NCBI GenBank assembly: GCA_963804245.1
Contig: CAWDPQ010000007.1
Location: 186,001-250,000 of the forward strand
Source: CAWDPQ01 sp963804245
GTDB lineage: Bacteria; Acidobacteriota; Vicinamibacteria; Vicinamibacterales; 2-12-FULL-66-21
Direction: 5' to 3'
DNA: 64,000 nucleotides
Shown here: piece by piece, positions 35,305-44,607 of the stretch
How the letters are laid out: every line of letters starts with the position of its first letter
Numbering within the stretch: position 1 is the stretch's first letter
Translations under genes and position numbers: made by a program
Notes under the pieces: generated by a model
Seen by the model: only the letters and a program-made list of their open reading frames with translations
Told to the model about the DNA's origin: nothing
Database searches by the model: none

Positions 35305-36673
35305 TCAAATATCCCAGATGCGCTCCTGCTGATCGTAGAAGGTGATCAGGCCATCCTCGCTGACCTTGAGCACGGCGCCGAACCGTCCGGCGGCCATCGC
35401 CGCAGTTGTCCGGGCGCCTTCGACTGCCAGCGTCGAGTGAGGTTCGGCCGGCTCGGTGTGCAAGAGGATGGCGCCCACGGCGAGCAGCTGGCCGGACGTG
35501 TCCATGACCGTCGCGCCATCGACCCTCGCCAGACCTGCCAGCACTGCGGGGTCCAAGCCCGTGACACTCTCACCGCGCAACGTCTGAAGAAGCTCCGACC
35601 GTGTGGGCGCGTTGGGCGCACCGGCGAACGCGCGGTTTCCGTTGAGGTGATCGGCGGGCGCAACGAGCTGCGGCAGTGCCGTCGGGGGATCACGAAGGAC
35701 GACGAACAGGGCGCCTTCGCGCGCGTCTGCCAGGTCGAGCGCCGTCTGGAAGAGGCGCTCCGACAAGGCCGGGTTCCCCACCGAGTCGGCCCACATCCGG
35801 TATTTCGCGGCAACGTCGAGCAGGTGCCAGCGCGCGTTGCGGAAACTGAATACCTGAACGCCGTCCGCAAAAATCTTGATCTCGTGAGAAGGACTCAGGA
35901 CGATGCAGACGTCGCGATTGTGCTCGGTGACCAGGGCGTGTGACCTGTAAATCGTCGAGCACGGAACGTCGAGCACACCGTCGGAGATCCGCTTGGCTAC
36001 TTCGATGATCTCGAGCACGAGTCCGGCACGGTTCACGAGGAAAACCGTACTCAGCCCGTCGCAGAGCCGGTAGAAGCTCTTGATGCCCGTGAGCGTCTGC
36101 GAGTAGCGGACGGCATTGTCGGTAGGCCGTCGGCGGCTATGCGGATCCTCGTCCGAGTCGAGCAACAGCACGCCCGACGAGATCGCTCGATTCTCGTAGC
36201 TCGAGAGCGCCGCGACGCGGAGGACCTCGATGGCGTTGGCAATCAGATCGGCGCGGGTCTGCGACGGATCGGAATAGGGCGTCGCGTCGAGAAACGCGCC
36301 GATGTAGCGATCCTCGATAGCGCCCCGGAACAGGTCCTGGCGTTCGAGCATCTGCCTCGGGTCGAAGATCGCCCGGTAGCGCATCGCGAGGACGGCACCG
36401 ATGGCCCGCGCGAGACGGACTTCATGGCTCGGTGAACGGACGCCGCTTGGGAACGTGGAGAATATGCCGGGAGCCAAACCACCGCACCGAGAGCACCGAT
36501 GGATCGCCTGTGGGTTCGATGGCCAGACGGCCGTCCGACGACAAAGACGGGATGGGCTCGGTCTCGAACGTCGCGCGGCTGAAGAACTGCCGGAGCGCCG
36601 CCTGCAGCAGGTTGTCGTACAGAGCGCTGGCGGCGAAGACCGGCGGGAGCGAAGTCAATTGGCTTTCCATCAT
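35305..36673 (-). CDS. DACNV-type sensor with degenerate diadenylate-cyclase-like domain (one frameshift)
   Basis: The N-terminal 80 residues (MESQLTSLPPVFAASALYDN, then VRWFGSRHILHVPKRR) and the remaining 370 residues (SHEVRLARAIGAVLAMRYRA onward) lie in two frames joined near 36430-36460. The C-terminal third resembles the DisA_N diadenylate cyclase domain: RVDGATVMDTSGQLLAVGAIL keeps the DGA motif, but the RHR motif that binds the second ATP reads ARTT in GARTTAAMAAG. KVSEDGLITFY fits the end of the domain. So it probably binds a nucleotide without making cyclic di-AMP. It is divergent from the acyl-ACP synthetase gene, with 11 bp between starts. Assignment of the middle part as a DACNV sensor is from memory of the family. 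Confidence 0.65.
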
Positions 36674-36676
36674 AAT
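36671..36676 (+). promoter_or_regulatory. Candidate -10 CATAAT before the acyl-ACP synthetase gene
   Basis: CATAAT ends 8 nt before ATG 36685 and overlaps the start of the divergent DACNV gene. The spacing matches the leaderless pattern seen at other genes here. Confidence 0.35.
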
Positions 36677-36684
36677 TCACTGGA

Positions 36685-39225
36685 ATGCCGCGCCGCACGC
36701 TGATCGACTTTTTCAACGACCTCGAAAAAACGAAAGGTGAGTTCCTCACCTACGACGACGGCTATCGCTCGTGGTCGTACACGTATCGCGAGGTCGTCGC
36801 CGCCGCGCGGGCGGTCGCAGCGCGGCTGCGGGCCGCCGATATCGGCAGTGGACAACACGTTGCACTGTGGAGCGAGAACCGGCCGGAGTGGGTCTGGACG
36901 CTGTGGGGCTGTCTGCTGGAAGGCGTCGTCCTCGTACCGATTGACTACCGCACCTCTGCAGACTTCCTGCAGCACGTCGCGAAAATCGTCAGCGCGAAGG
37001 CCATCATCGTCGGCGACACGGTCGGTGCGCTCGAGAGTGAGATACCTGTCTGGTCCGTACGGGACATCGGCAGCGGCAAATCCGAGACTCCTCAGACCTA
37101 CCCCGACGTCACGCCGGACACGGTTGCGGAAGTCATCTTCACGTCCGGCGCGACCTCCGAACCGAAGGGTGTGGTGCTGACCCACCGCAACATCCTGGCG
37201 AACATCATCCCCATCGAACATGAGGTCGCGAAATACCGGCGATACGCGAGACCGTTTCTCCCCATCCGCTTCCTGAATCTTTTGCCGCTCAGCCACATGT
37301 TCGGCCAGTCCATGGCGACGTTCATGCCGCCGATGCTGCCCGGAACGGTCGTCTTCACCCGCAGCTTTGCTCCGGAAGACATCGTCTCGCAGATCCGGAC
37401 GAGGCGGATTTCGATTCTCGTCTGCGTGCCGAAGATGCTCGAGGTGCTGCGCGAGCACATTCGAAGGGTCGTGCCCGAAAGCGACGACCCGCCACCGCCA
37501 GGCATGCACTGGGCGTTGCGCTGGTGGCGGTACCGCCGCGTGCACAGCCTGTTCGGATACAAATTCTGGGCGATCGTCGTCGGGGCCGCGGCGCTCGATC
37601 CGGAGCTCGAGGCTTTTTTCGGGCGCCTCGGCTTCCTCGTCGTCCAGGGCTATGGGCTGACGGAAACCGCGCCGATCGTGACGCTCAATCATCCGTTTCG
37701 AGCCGCGCGCGGGGCGGTCGGCAAGCCGCTCGCCGGCGTCGAGGTTCGCATCGCGGATGACGGGGAGATCCTGGTCCGTGGCGAAAACGTGACACGGGGG
37801 TACTTCAACGCGCCGGATGCCACGCGCGACGCGTTCGAGGACGGCTGGTTCCACACGGGGGACATCGGCGGACTCGATGAATCCGGGCAGCTCTACATCC
37901 GCGGCCGCAAGAAGGAAATGATCGTCACGCCCGAGGGCCTGAACGTCTTTCCGGAAGACGTCGAGCGTGTCCTGAACGAGATTCCCGGCGTGCGCGACTC
38001 TGCCGTCGTTGGCGCGCCGTTTGGCGAATCGAACGCCGAGCGGGTGCAGGCGGTGCTCCTGCTCGACGATCCGTCGAAGGCCGACGACGTGGTGCGCCAG
38101 GCCAACGTCCGCCTGCTCGATCACCAGAAGATTCGTGCGGCCGTCGTGTGGCCCGAGGCCGAGCTTCCACGCACCGAGGGCACCCGAAAGCTCAAACGTC
38201 GCGAGCTTCGGCAGTGGCTGATGGCCGGTCGACTTGGATCCAAGCATGAGTCGAAGACGATCGGAACCGGTGGGCGCCGCGATGTGGTCGGGATTCTCAG
38301 CCGCTTTGCACCCGGCAGGAACCTCACATCATCCACGACCATCGACGAACTCGGGCTCAGTTCGCTGGAGCGCGTGGAGCTCATGATGGCCCTCGAGGAG
38401 GGCCTGCAGGTCACGGTCGACGAAGCGAAGTTTGCCGCCGCTCGCACGATCGGCGATCTCGAGGAGCTCGCGGAAAAGGGGACAGTCCCCTTTTCCGAAG
38501 GCGTGCCGGTGGAAAAGGGGACTGTCCCCTTACCCGAACCGATCGAGTTTCCGTCCTGGAATCGGACGATCGCGGCGCGCGCCCTGCGCCGCGCAAGCCT
38601 TCCCACGTGGATTCTGCCGCTCGGCCGCCTCTTCATGAGCCTCGAGATCCAAGGCCTCGAGAACCTCGACCAGATCAGCGGCCCGGTCATCTTCGCCGCC
38701 AATCATCAGAGTCATTTCGATACGCCGGCCATCCTGACGGCGCTGCCGCCGCGATGGCGGTATCGAGTGGCGCCGGCCATGGCCAAGGAGTTCTTCAAAG
38801 CTCACTTCTACCCCGACCAGTTCAAATGGAGTGCACGCATCCCGAACAGCGCGAACTACTATCTATCGTCGCTCTTTTTCAACGCTTTCCCTCTTCCCCA
38901 ACGAGAAGCGGGCACTCGGCAGACGCTCCGGTATATTGGAGCGCTGCTCGGCGAGGGGTTTTCGGTTTTGATCTTTCCCGAAGGCAAGCGAACGGATGCC
39001 GGGGAGATCAAGCCTTTCCAGGCGGGGGTCGGGATGATCGCGTCGAAGCTCGACGTCCCGGTCGTGCCCGTGAGGCTGGATGGGCTCGACCGTATCCTCC
39101 ATCACAGCTGGAAATTCCCGACACGGGGGAGGGCGCGCGTCGCGTTTGGCCGGCCTATGTCGCTGAGTGGCAGCGACTACGGGGCGCTAGCTCGACAGGT
39201 AGAGGACGAAGTGAGCCGGCTCTAG
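36685..39225 (+). CDS. Acyl-CoA/ACP synthetase – acyl carrier protein – acyltransferase fusion (Aas-like)
   Basis: The 846-residue protein has three parts. An AMP-forming ligase (residues 1 to about 515) shows TSGATSEPKG (153-162), YGLTETAP and FHTGDIGGLDESGQLYIRGR-type motif split here as WFHTGDIG and YIRGRKKEM. A carrier-like domain (about 525-590) has LGLSSLERVE with Ser560 as the probable phosphopantetheine site. A PlsC-type acyltransferase (about 640-846) shows NHQSHFD (HX4D, His674) and FPEGKRT. It could activate free fatty acids and pass them to lysophospholipids, as Aas does. Between the last two domains a palindromic repeat is translated in frame (residues about 596-616). The gene is divergent from the DACNV gene. 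Confidence 0.88.
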   Translation: MPRRTLIDFFNDLEKTKGEFLTYDDGYRSWSYTYREVVAAARAVAARLRAADIGSGQHVALWSENRPEWVWTLWGCLLEGVVLVPIDYRTSADFLQHVAKIVSAKAIIVGDTVGALESEIPVWSVRDIGSGKSETPQTYPDVTPDTVAEVIFTSGATSEPKGVVLTHRNILANIIPIEHEVAKYRRYARPFLPIRFLNLLPLSHMFGQSMATFMPPMLPGTVVFTRSFAPEDIVSQIRTRRISILVCVPKMLEVLREHIRRVVPESDDPPPPGMHWALRWWRYRRVHSLFGYKFWAIVVGAAALDPELEAFFGRLGFLVVQGYGLTETAPIVTLNHPFRAARGAVGKPLAGVEVRIADDGEILVRGENVTRGYFNAPDATRDAFEDGWFHTGDIGGLDESGQLYIRGRKKEMIVTPEGLNVFPEDVERVLNEIPGVRDSAVVGAPFGESNAERVQAVLLLDDPSKADDVVRQANVRLLDHQKIRAAVVWPEAELPRTEGTRKLKRRELRQWLMAGRLGSKHESKTIGTGGRRDVVGILSRFAPGRNLTSSTTIDELGLSSLERVELMMALEEGLQVTVDEAKFAAARTIGDLEELAEKGTVPFSEGVPVEKGTVPLPEPIEFPSWNRTIAARALRRASLPTWILPLGRLFMSLEIQGLENLDQISGPVIFAANHQSHFDTPAILTALPPRWRYRVAPAMAKEFFKAHFYPDQFKWSARIPNSANYYLSSLFFNAFPLPQREAGTRQTLRYIGALLGEGFSVLIFPEGKRTDAGEIKPFQAGVGMIASKLDVPVVPVRLDGLDRILHHSWKFPTRGRARVAFGRPMSLSGSDYGALARQVEDEVSRL
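38471..38531. repeat. Paired GGGGACAGTCCCC palindromes inside a coding sequence
   Basis: A 13-bp-arm palindrome centred on A38484 (GGAAAAGGGGAC at 38472-38483, complement at 38485-38496) and a second of the opposite orientation centred on T38523 are separated by 14 bp. Both are translated in frame as the sequences EKGTVPFSE and EKGTVPLPE. The layout resembles a REP pair (BIME). A related element lies at 47297. Confidence 0.85.
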
Positions 39226-39231
39226 TTCAGT

Positions 39232-39261
39232 TTGCCAACTTCAACAGCAATATGGCACAAT
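39232..39261 (+). promoter_or_regulatory. Candidate sigma70-type promoter of infA
   Basis: TTGCCA (39232-39237), an 18-bp spacer and CACAAT (39256-39261) would start transcription near 39268. That leaves a short leader of about 15 nt containing AAAGGA before the TTG start. The -10 is weak. Confidence 0.35.
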
Positions 39262-39282
39262 CTTTGATTGAAAGGATAGCAA

Positions 39283-39501
39283 TTGAGCAAGGATGATCTG
39301 ATTGACGTGCAGGGCACCGTCGTCGCCGTGCACAGCGGCGGCTTATACCGCGTGCAATGCGACCAGGGGCACGAAGTACTGGCCCAGTTGAGCGGCCGCA
39401 TGCGCCGCTTCCGAATCAAAGTGGTGCCCGGGGATCGCGTCACCGTCGGCGTCTCGCCGTACGATCCGGTCAGAGGGATCATTACCTTCCGCGCTCGCTA
39501 A
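39283..39501 (+). CDS. infA: Translation initiation factor IF-1
   Basis: The 72-residue OB-fold protein has VQGTVVAVHSGGLYRVQCDQ, then LAQLSGRMRRFRIKVVPGD and VTVGVSPYDPVRGIITFR, the standard IF-1 sequence and length. It starts at TTG (39283) with AAAGGA about 6 nt upstream. A TTG start would lower translation. It binds the ribosomal A site with IF-2 and IF-3. It lies just before a DEAD-box RNA helicase (10 nt), so the two may be cotranscribed and act together in translation at low temperature or on structured mRNA. Confidence 0.93.
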   Translation: MSKDDLIDVQGTVVAVHSGGLYRVQCDQGHEVLAQLSGRMRRFRIKVVPGDRVTVGVSPYDPVRGIITFRAR

Positions 39502-39511
39502 AAATTACGAT

Positions 39512-40783
39512 TTGAGTTCCCATACAGCACAACATCAGGCGCCGCGGCGGCGACGAGGACGAGGCGGTGCACGCGGTAGCGCGCCTCGGCCCGTGCATCG
39601 CGCCCAGCAGGCGCCACGGCCGGCGCCAGCGCCGCGGGTTCAGGCCGAATACGATCCACGACCCGTTGGATTCGAGACCCTTGGACTCGAGCCATCGCTC
39701 ATCGAGGGCATCCGCATCCGCGGCTTCGCGGCGACGACCACTATCCAGAGCGCCGTCATCCCCATCGTCATGGGCGGCGACGATCTGATCGGATGCGCGG
39801 ATACCGGTACCGGAAAGACCGCCGCCTTTCTCCTTCCGATTCTCAATCGGCTGCTCAAGTCTCGAGCGGCGGCCCCGGAGGAACGCGGCTACACGCGCGT
39901 GCTGATCCTGGCCCCGACGCGCGAACTCGCGGTGCAGATCGCCGATGACGTCGAGGGGTTTTCCTACCACACCGATATCACGAGCGTCGCCGTTTACGGC
40001 GGCGTCGAGATGGGCCCGCAGGAGCGGGCGCTGAAGTCGGGGGTCGATATCGTCATCGCCACGCCCGGCCGACTCATGGACCACATGCGCAGCAAGATCG
40101 TCGGCTTCGACAAACTCGACACCCTGGTGCTCGACGAAGCGGACCGCATGATGGACATGGGGTTCTGGCCCGACGTGCGTCGCATCGTGCAGACGCTGCC
40201 GGATTCGGCGGCGCGGCAGACACTGCTCTTCTCGGCGACCATGCCGGACGAGGTCATGCGCCTGGCTGACGAAGTCGTGCGCGAGCCGAAGTACGTCCAG
40301 ATCGGCTCGGCTGGCGGTCCGGCAAAAACCATCACCCACACCGTCGAGAACGTCGCGTCGGGACAGAAGACGGAATGGCTCGCCAAATTTCTGCGGCGGG
40401 CCGATGGACCGGTGCTGGTGTTCGTGCGCACGAAGTCGGGCGCCGAACGACTGGCTCGCAAGCTCGCCGCGTTTGGACTCAAGGCAGCTGCACTGCATGC
40501 CGACCGGACGCAGGCGCAGCGGACGCAGGCGGTGGAGGGGTTCAGGAGCGGCCGCTATCGCGTGCTGGTCGCCACCGACGTCGCCGCGCGCGGCCTCGAC
40601 ATCGACGGGATCACCCACGTCGTCAACTACGAAGTACCGTCGAACCGCGAGACCTACGTCCACCGCGTTGGGCGCACGGGAAGAGCAGAAATGACCGGGA
40701 CCGCACTTACGCTCGTTGCACCGGAAGAATTGCGGGCGCTGCAAGCGCTCCAGCGTTCATTCGGAATCGAGCTGCAGGGATAA
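39512..40783 (+). CDS. DEAD-box RNA helicase (RhlE/DeaD type)
   Basis: The 423-residue protein starts with a basic, Pro/Arg-rich tail (PRRRRGRGGARG) rather than ending with one. It has the Q motif FETLGLEPSLIEGI...IQ, Walker A ADTGTGKTAAF, PTRELAVQ, DEAD in VLDEADRMMDMGF, SATMPDEV, then the second RecA domain with TDVAARGLDIDG and HRVGRTGR. It unwinds structured RNA. The start is TTG 39512, with no strong ribosome-binding site, so the true start could lie elsewhere in the basic tail. It follows infA by 10 nt. Confidence 0.9.
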   Translation: MSSHTAQHQAPRRRRGRGGARGSAPRPVHRAQQAPRPAPAPRVQAEYDPRPVGFETLGLEPSLIEGIRIRGFAATTTIQSAVIPIVMGGDDLIGCADTGTGKTAAFLLPILNRLLKSRAAAPEERGYTRVLILAPTRELAVQIADDVEGFSYHTDITSVAVYGGVEMGPQERALKSGVDIVIATPGRLMDHMRSKIVGFDKLDTLVLDEADRMMDMGFWPDVRRIVQTLPDSAARQTLLFSATMPDEVMRLADEVVREPKYVQIGSAGGPAKTITHTVENVASGQKTEWLAKFLRRADGPVLVFVRTKSGAERLARKLAAFGLKAAALHADRTQAQRTQAVEGFRSGRYRVLVATDVAARGLDIDGITHVVNYEVPSNRETYVHRVGRTGRAEMTGTALTLVAPEELRALQALQRSFGIELQG

Positions 40784-41071
40784 ATGGACGAAACGACCAA
40801 TCCATTCGGGCAGGGCGGCGCGTCTCCGGACGCACCGCGGGACCCGGAGCCTTCAAAGCCGGCCCCGGCCACCGACTCACCAGCGGTCGAACGCTTCAAG
40901 TCGTGCCGCTGGCGCTGCTCGCCGGAAGATGGTGCGTTCTGCACGCACCGTGACGTTCTGCCGTTTGCCGGCAAGGAAGGGTTTGTCGCCGACTCGTGGT
41001 GTCCGGACTGCGCTTTCTACAAGCTTCGCCGCACACCCAAGAAGCGCGAACGTCTCGATTTCACGTACTGA
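40784..41071 (+). CDS. Small Cys-rich hypothetical protein
   Basis: The 95-residue protein has an acidic, Pro-rich first half and a C-terminal cluster CRWRCSPEDGAFC, then SWCPDCAF, giving five cysteines that could hold zinc or an iron-sulfur cluster. I recognise no named family. The ATG directly follows the TAA stop of the helicase gene, which suggests it is translated from the same mRNA. Its stop is 7 nt from that of the convergent MerR-TPR gene. Confidence 0.65.
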   Translation: MDETTNPFGQGGASPDAPRDPEPSKPAPATDSPAVERFKSCRWRCSPEDGAFCTHRDVLPFAGKEGFVADSWCPDCAFYKLRRTPKKRERLDFTY

Positions 41072-41077
41072 ACGCGC

Positions 41078-41962
41078 CTACTCTGAGAACTCCTTCGCCA
41101 ACTCCACCCACTCTCCAGCGGGCGCCAGGTCCTGGTACGTTCGCCAATGCGGCTTCGCTTCGGGCGAGTGGCCGGTCTTTTCCAGCGTCACCGCCAGATA
41201 GAAGTGCGCATCGGCGTAACCGGCATTGAGCCGCACGGCAGACCGGTAGCACCGCAGCGCATCCTCGAAGCGCCCCAGGTCGTGATGGATGTTCCCCAGG
41301 TTGAAGTGCGCCTCGAAGCAATCAGGGTCGAGATTGATGGCGCGCTCGTACAGAGCCTGTGCCTCGATGAGTTCGTCGCGGGCGTAGTGGATGTTGGCGA
41401 GGTTCACGATCGCGGGAACGAGATCCGGATCGATGACGAGCGCCTTCCGGTAGGCCGCCGCGGCCTCCTCCATGTTGCGGCCCTCGCCATCATCGAGACG
41501 CGAACCCTCGATGAAGTACTTGGCGGCCAGCGCGGCTTGTGGATCCGAGAACGGGAAGCCCGACAGCGAGGCTTCGCGGGAGGCGGCGGCGCCCGGATGG
41601 ATCGACTGGGTTGGCGTGACGACGCGGGTCTTACGTCCCTCGAGCGCGAGCACTTTCGCGCGGGGAACATCGGAGGCGTGCCCGCGAAAGTCGAGCTCGA
41701 GCTGACCCTGCCGTTCGGCCAGCAGGCCGCGCAGGATGACTCGCAGCGCGACGCCGCGTTCCAGCTCCGACGCGACGTGCTTGATCGTCAGGAGATCGCC
41801 GAACGAGTACAGGGAGTCGTCGGTTTCCGGACGTTGGACGCCACCACGGACGAGCCCCCACTTCACCAGATAACGAAGATGTTTCTCCGTAATTGAGGGA
41901 TACAGGTTCCGGACATCCCGAGGCGTATAAGGCCCGCCCGTTGACGGCGGAGGCCACGTCAT
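41078..41962 (-). CDS. MerR-like helix-turn-helix protein with TPR repeats
   Basis: The N-terminal 100 residues look like a winged helix of the MerR family (YTPRDVRNLYPSITEKHLRYLVKWG, split as YTPRDVRNLYPS and HLRYLVKWG, then FGDLLTIKHV). The C-terminal half has about four TPR units (AAYRKALVIDPDLVPAIVNL, AQALYERAINLDPDCFEAHF, ALRCYRSAVRLNAGYADAHF). It may be a transcription factor whose TPRs bind a partner. The minus-strand -10-like TAATCT ends 9 nt before ATG 41962. It faces glucokinase in opposite direction. Confidence 0.75.
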   Translation of the reverse strand: MTWPPPSTGGPYTPRDVRNLYPSITEKHLRYLVKWGLVRGGVQRPETDDSLYSFGDLLTIKHVASELERGVALRVILRGLLAERQGQLELDFRGHASDVPRAKVLALEGRKTRVVTPTQSIHPGAAASREASLSGFPFSDPQAALAAKYFIEGSRLDDGEGRNMEEAAAAYRKALVIDPDLVPAIVNLANIHYARDELIEAQALYERAINLDPDCFEAHFNLGNIHHDLGRFEDALRCYRSAVRLNAGYADAHFYLAVTLEKTGHSPEAKPHWRTYQDLAPAGEWVELAKEFSE

Positions 41963-42053
41963 TGATCGCGAAGATTAACGACGGCGAACAGAAAGTCAAG
42001 CGATGATGCGTTGACCCGGCGATCGGTTGAGCCGCATGATAGGGCGTTCAACC

Positions 42054-43088
42054 ATGATTCTCGCGGGAGACGTCGGCGGTACCAAGACACTCCTTGGGCT
42101 CTTCACGCCCGCGGCCGAGCGACCCGCGATGATCGAGGTTGGTGAGTTCGTCACCCTCGACTACGACGGACTCGAGGCGATGATCGAAGCCTTCCTCGGC
42201 GCCTGGCACGTCGAGCCGCGGCACCTCGACACCGCCTGCATCGGCATCGCCGGCGCGATCACGTCGCAGGTCGGCCAGATGACGAACGTGCCGTGGGTCA
42301 TCGATGCGGCCGCGCTGTCGAAGCGAACCGGCATCAGGCGCGTGCGCCTCCTCAACGACCTCGAAGCGCTGGCCTATGCCGTCCCCGTTCTCGAGCCGGC
42401 GGAGCTGGAGGTGCTGCAACCGGGCACGCGCGTCGAGCACGGCAACGCCGCTGTGATTGCGGCCGGCACCGGTCTGGGCGAATCATTCCTCTACTTCGTG
42501 GACGGCCGACTGGCGCCCGGCGCGTCCGAAGGCGGCCATGCCGACTTCGCAGCCCGCACACCGCGGGAACTGGAAATGGTCGCGGCCATGACCCGCATCT
42601 TCGGGCGCGTCAGCAGCGAAACCGTCATCTCCGGGCCCGGTCTGGTGAATGTTTACCAATTCACACACGACTCGTTCGGCTCGGGGCCGCTCATCACGGC
42701 AAGCAGCGTGGCACCGGCGCGTCCGTGCGCGGGGGTCGGTTCGATCGACGATCTGGCCGATCTGCCGGCACGAATCAGTCAGGCGGCCCTCGAACGGCGG
42801 TGTCCGATGTGCGTCGAGGCGATGGACATCTTCGTCGCCGCCTACGGCGCGGAAGCCGGCAACATGGCGCTGCGCGGAACGGCTACGGCGGGCGTATATG
42901 TCGGCGGCGGCATCGCGCCGAAGATTCTTCCTGCTCTCCGCTCGGGCGCCTTTCTCGAGGCGTTCAGGGCCAAAGAGCCGCTCTCGGAATTCGTGAAGGT
43001 AGTGCCCGTGTCCGTCATTCTCAACGACGACGCCGGACTACTCGGGGCGGCGGTCGGAGCGCACGAGTTGCTGCGCCGCCGCGGCTGA
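42054..43088 (+). CDS. glk: Glucokinase
   Basis: The 344-residue protein starts MILAGDVGGTKTLLGLF, the phosphate-binding motif of glucokinase (PF02685), then RVRLLNDLEALAYA, AAGTGLGESFLYFV, EGGHADFA, and GGIAPKILPALRSGAFLEAF near the C-terminus. It phosphorylates glucose with ATP. ATG 42054 is chosen because the conserved motif begins immediately; in-frame ATG 42036 and TTG 42027 would add six or nine residues. AGGG lies about 10 nt upstream. A palindromic repeat follows its stop. Confidence 0.9.
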   Translation: MILAGDVGGTKTLLGLFTPAAERPAMIEVGEFVTLDYDGLEAMIEAFLGAWHVEPRHLDTACIGIAGAITSQVGQMTNVPWVIDAAALSKRTGIRRVRLLNDLEALAYAVPVLEPAELEVLQPGTRVEHGNAAVIAAGTGLGESFLYFVDGRLAPGASEGGHADFAARTPRELEMVAAMTRIFGRVSSETVISGPGLVNVYQFTHDSFGSGPLITASSVAPARPCAGVGSIDDLADLPARISQAALERRCPMCVEAMDIFVAAYGAEAGNMALRGTATAGVYVGGGIAPKILPALRSGAFLEAFRAKEPLSEFVKVVPVSVILNDDAGLLGAAVGAHELLRRRG

Positions 43089-43096
43089 GGAAGGAC

Positions 43097-43116
43097 CTTC
43101 CGCCTGAAGGCGGAAG
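43097..43116. repeat. CTTCCGCC-family palindrome between convergent genes
   Basis: CTTCCGCCT-GA-AGGCGGAAG is a perfect 9-bp hairpin after glk and before the end of the M24 peptidase gene. The flank GCCACC matches the other copies. It may act as a bidirectional terminator. Confidence 0.85.
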
Positions 43117-43135
43117 CCACCATTTCACAGTGCCA

Positions 43136-44573
43136 CTATTTCACTGTGCCCGCGGCGAACCCTGGCTCGGCCATCAGCTTTTCAATGTCCGCTATCTCGC
43201 TGGGGACGAAAGCCGACAGGTTCTCGTAGCCGCTCGCGGTGATGAGGATCATGTCTTCGAGGCGAACGTAGACGCGGTCCTCGGGAATGGTGAGCGCGGG
43301 CTCGATGGTGAAGATCATGCCGGGACGCAATTCGTCGAACGCCACGGTCACGTCGTGCACCTCCATGCCGACCATATGTCCGATTCCCCCGCCGCGATCG
43401 TCAGAAAAACTGGCCCGTTGCCGGTAATCCTCCACGAACCGATCGGCCGCCTCTTTGTACTTCGGGTTCGAAAATGAAAATGCCCGAACGACGATGTCCA
43501 TCTTTCTGACCGCTTCGCGCAGGATGTCTCCGGCCTTGCCCGGACGAATCGACGTCATGAGTGCCTGATAGAGGCGGAGATAAATCGTGTAGAGCTCGCG
43601 CTGATCGGCGGTGAATTTTCCGTTGGCGGGAAACATCCTGGTCACGTCCGACGTGTAGTACTTGAAGTCGGGGGCGTAATCGAAGAGGACCAGGTCGCCG
43701 TCGCCGAGTTTCGATCGGGAGGCGTGATAGTGGGGCCACGCGGCGTTGGTGCCCGTCGCGACGAGGGCGTAATAGCCGACACCTTGCGCATCGTGCTTCT
43801 TGAAGACGTAGTCGGCAATCGCCCCAACTTCATATTCGTACATGCCAGGAACCGCCGAGCGCATCGCCTCCATGATCCCGAGCCCGGAAATGCGGGTCGC
43901 TTCACGAACGAGCGCGATTTCCGCGGGACTCTTGACGAGACGCATGGCATCGACCACGGGATCGAGGTTCTTCACCTCGATTGACGGCGCCTGTTCGTGG
44001 AGCTTCGTCAGGAACCACTGTTCGCGGCTGGGCTGCTGATCCCAGGGATCGGATCGGCGTGCGGCCGCGTGCGCCGCTTCGCGGTCGGGCGTCCCGGCGC
44101 TTCGCGTCTCTCCTCGATACGGTGTATAGACAATTCGCTTGCCGAACTCCTTGACCGCCTCGGCGAAGCTCTCGCGCGCTAACACGCGTTCGATCCCGGT
44201 CAGCTTGGCCGCCTCCTCGCCCGGCGTCAGGACCGGGCCTTCGGAGCGCTCCATGCGTTCGTTACGAGGGAGGAGATAGAGCGTTGACGTCTTGCTGCGC
44301 CCATCGATCGTCAGGATGGCGCGCGGCACCTCAACCCCGGTCAGATAGAAGAACTGGTTGCTCTGACGGAACTTCTCGTACGCGGCCGTCTCGGTCGCTC
44401 CCTGAATGACGGCGATGGCGTCGCCAATTTCGGCCATGACGCGGGCGCGGCGGGCGGCGAACTCTTCCTTTGCAAGCGCCTCTGTGAACAGGGCCGGTTG
44501 TGCACGAACCGCCGTGTGGGCTCGTGGACGCGAGGAGAAGGGCCAGCGCCGCATGCGGCAAGTAGCGTTTCAT
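43136..44573 (-). CDS. Exported M24-family aminopeptidase P-like protein (one frameshift in the signal region)
   Basis: The main frame has the creatinase/Xaa-Pro aminopeptidase fold: an N-terminal domain (FRQSNQFFYLTGVEVP) and a catalytic domain with metal ligands in LFDYAPDFKYYTSDVTRMFP (two Asp), GHMVGMEVHD (His), FTIEPALTIP (Glu) and YVRLEDMILI (Glu). A signal peptide, MKRYLPHAALALLLAST, is encoded from ATG 44573 in a different frame; a one-base indel near 44515-44535 would join it to RAHTAVRAQPALFTEA. TATAAT lies 9 nt before ATG 44573. It probably removes N-terminal residues next to proline in exported peptides. Confidence 0.82.
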
Positions 44574-44582
44574 GGGCCGCAG

Positions 44583-44588
44583 ATTATA
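44583..44588 (-). promoter_or_regulatory. Perfect -10 TATAAT before the M24 gene
   Basis: On the minus strand TATAAT ends 9 nt before ATG 44573, with GC-rich CTGCGGCCC between and no ribosome-binding site. This supports the signal-peptide start in the alternative frame and a leaderless mRNA. Confidence 0.5.
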
Positions 44589-44607
44589 TGCTCGGCGGCA
44601 CACACCG

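Noticed and set aside
39253..39267. TGGCACAATCTTTGA as a second sigma54 promoter before infA
   Set aside because: The -12 element ends GA rather than GC, and a sigma70-type pair explains the region better.
39222..39482. Minus-strand frame over infA
   Set aside because: infA on the plus strand has a full IF-1 sequence, promoter and ribosome-binding site.
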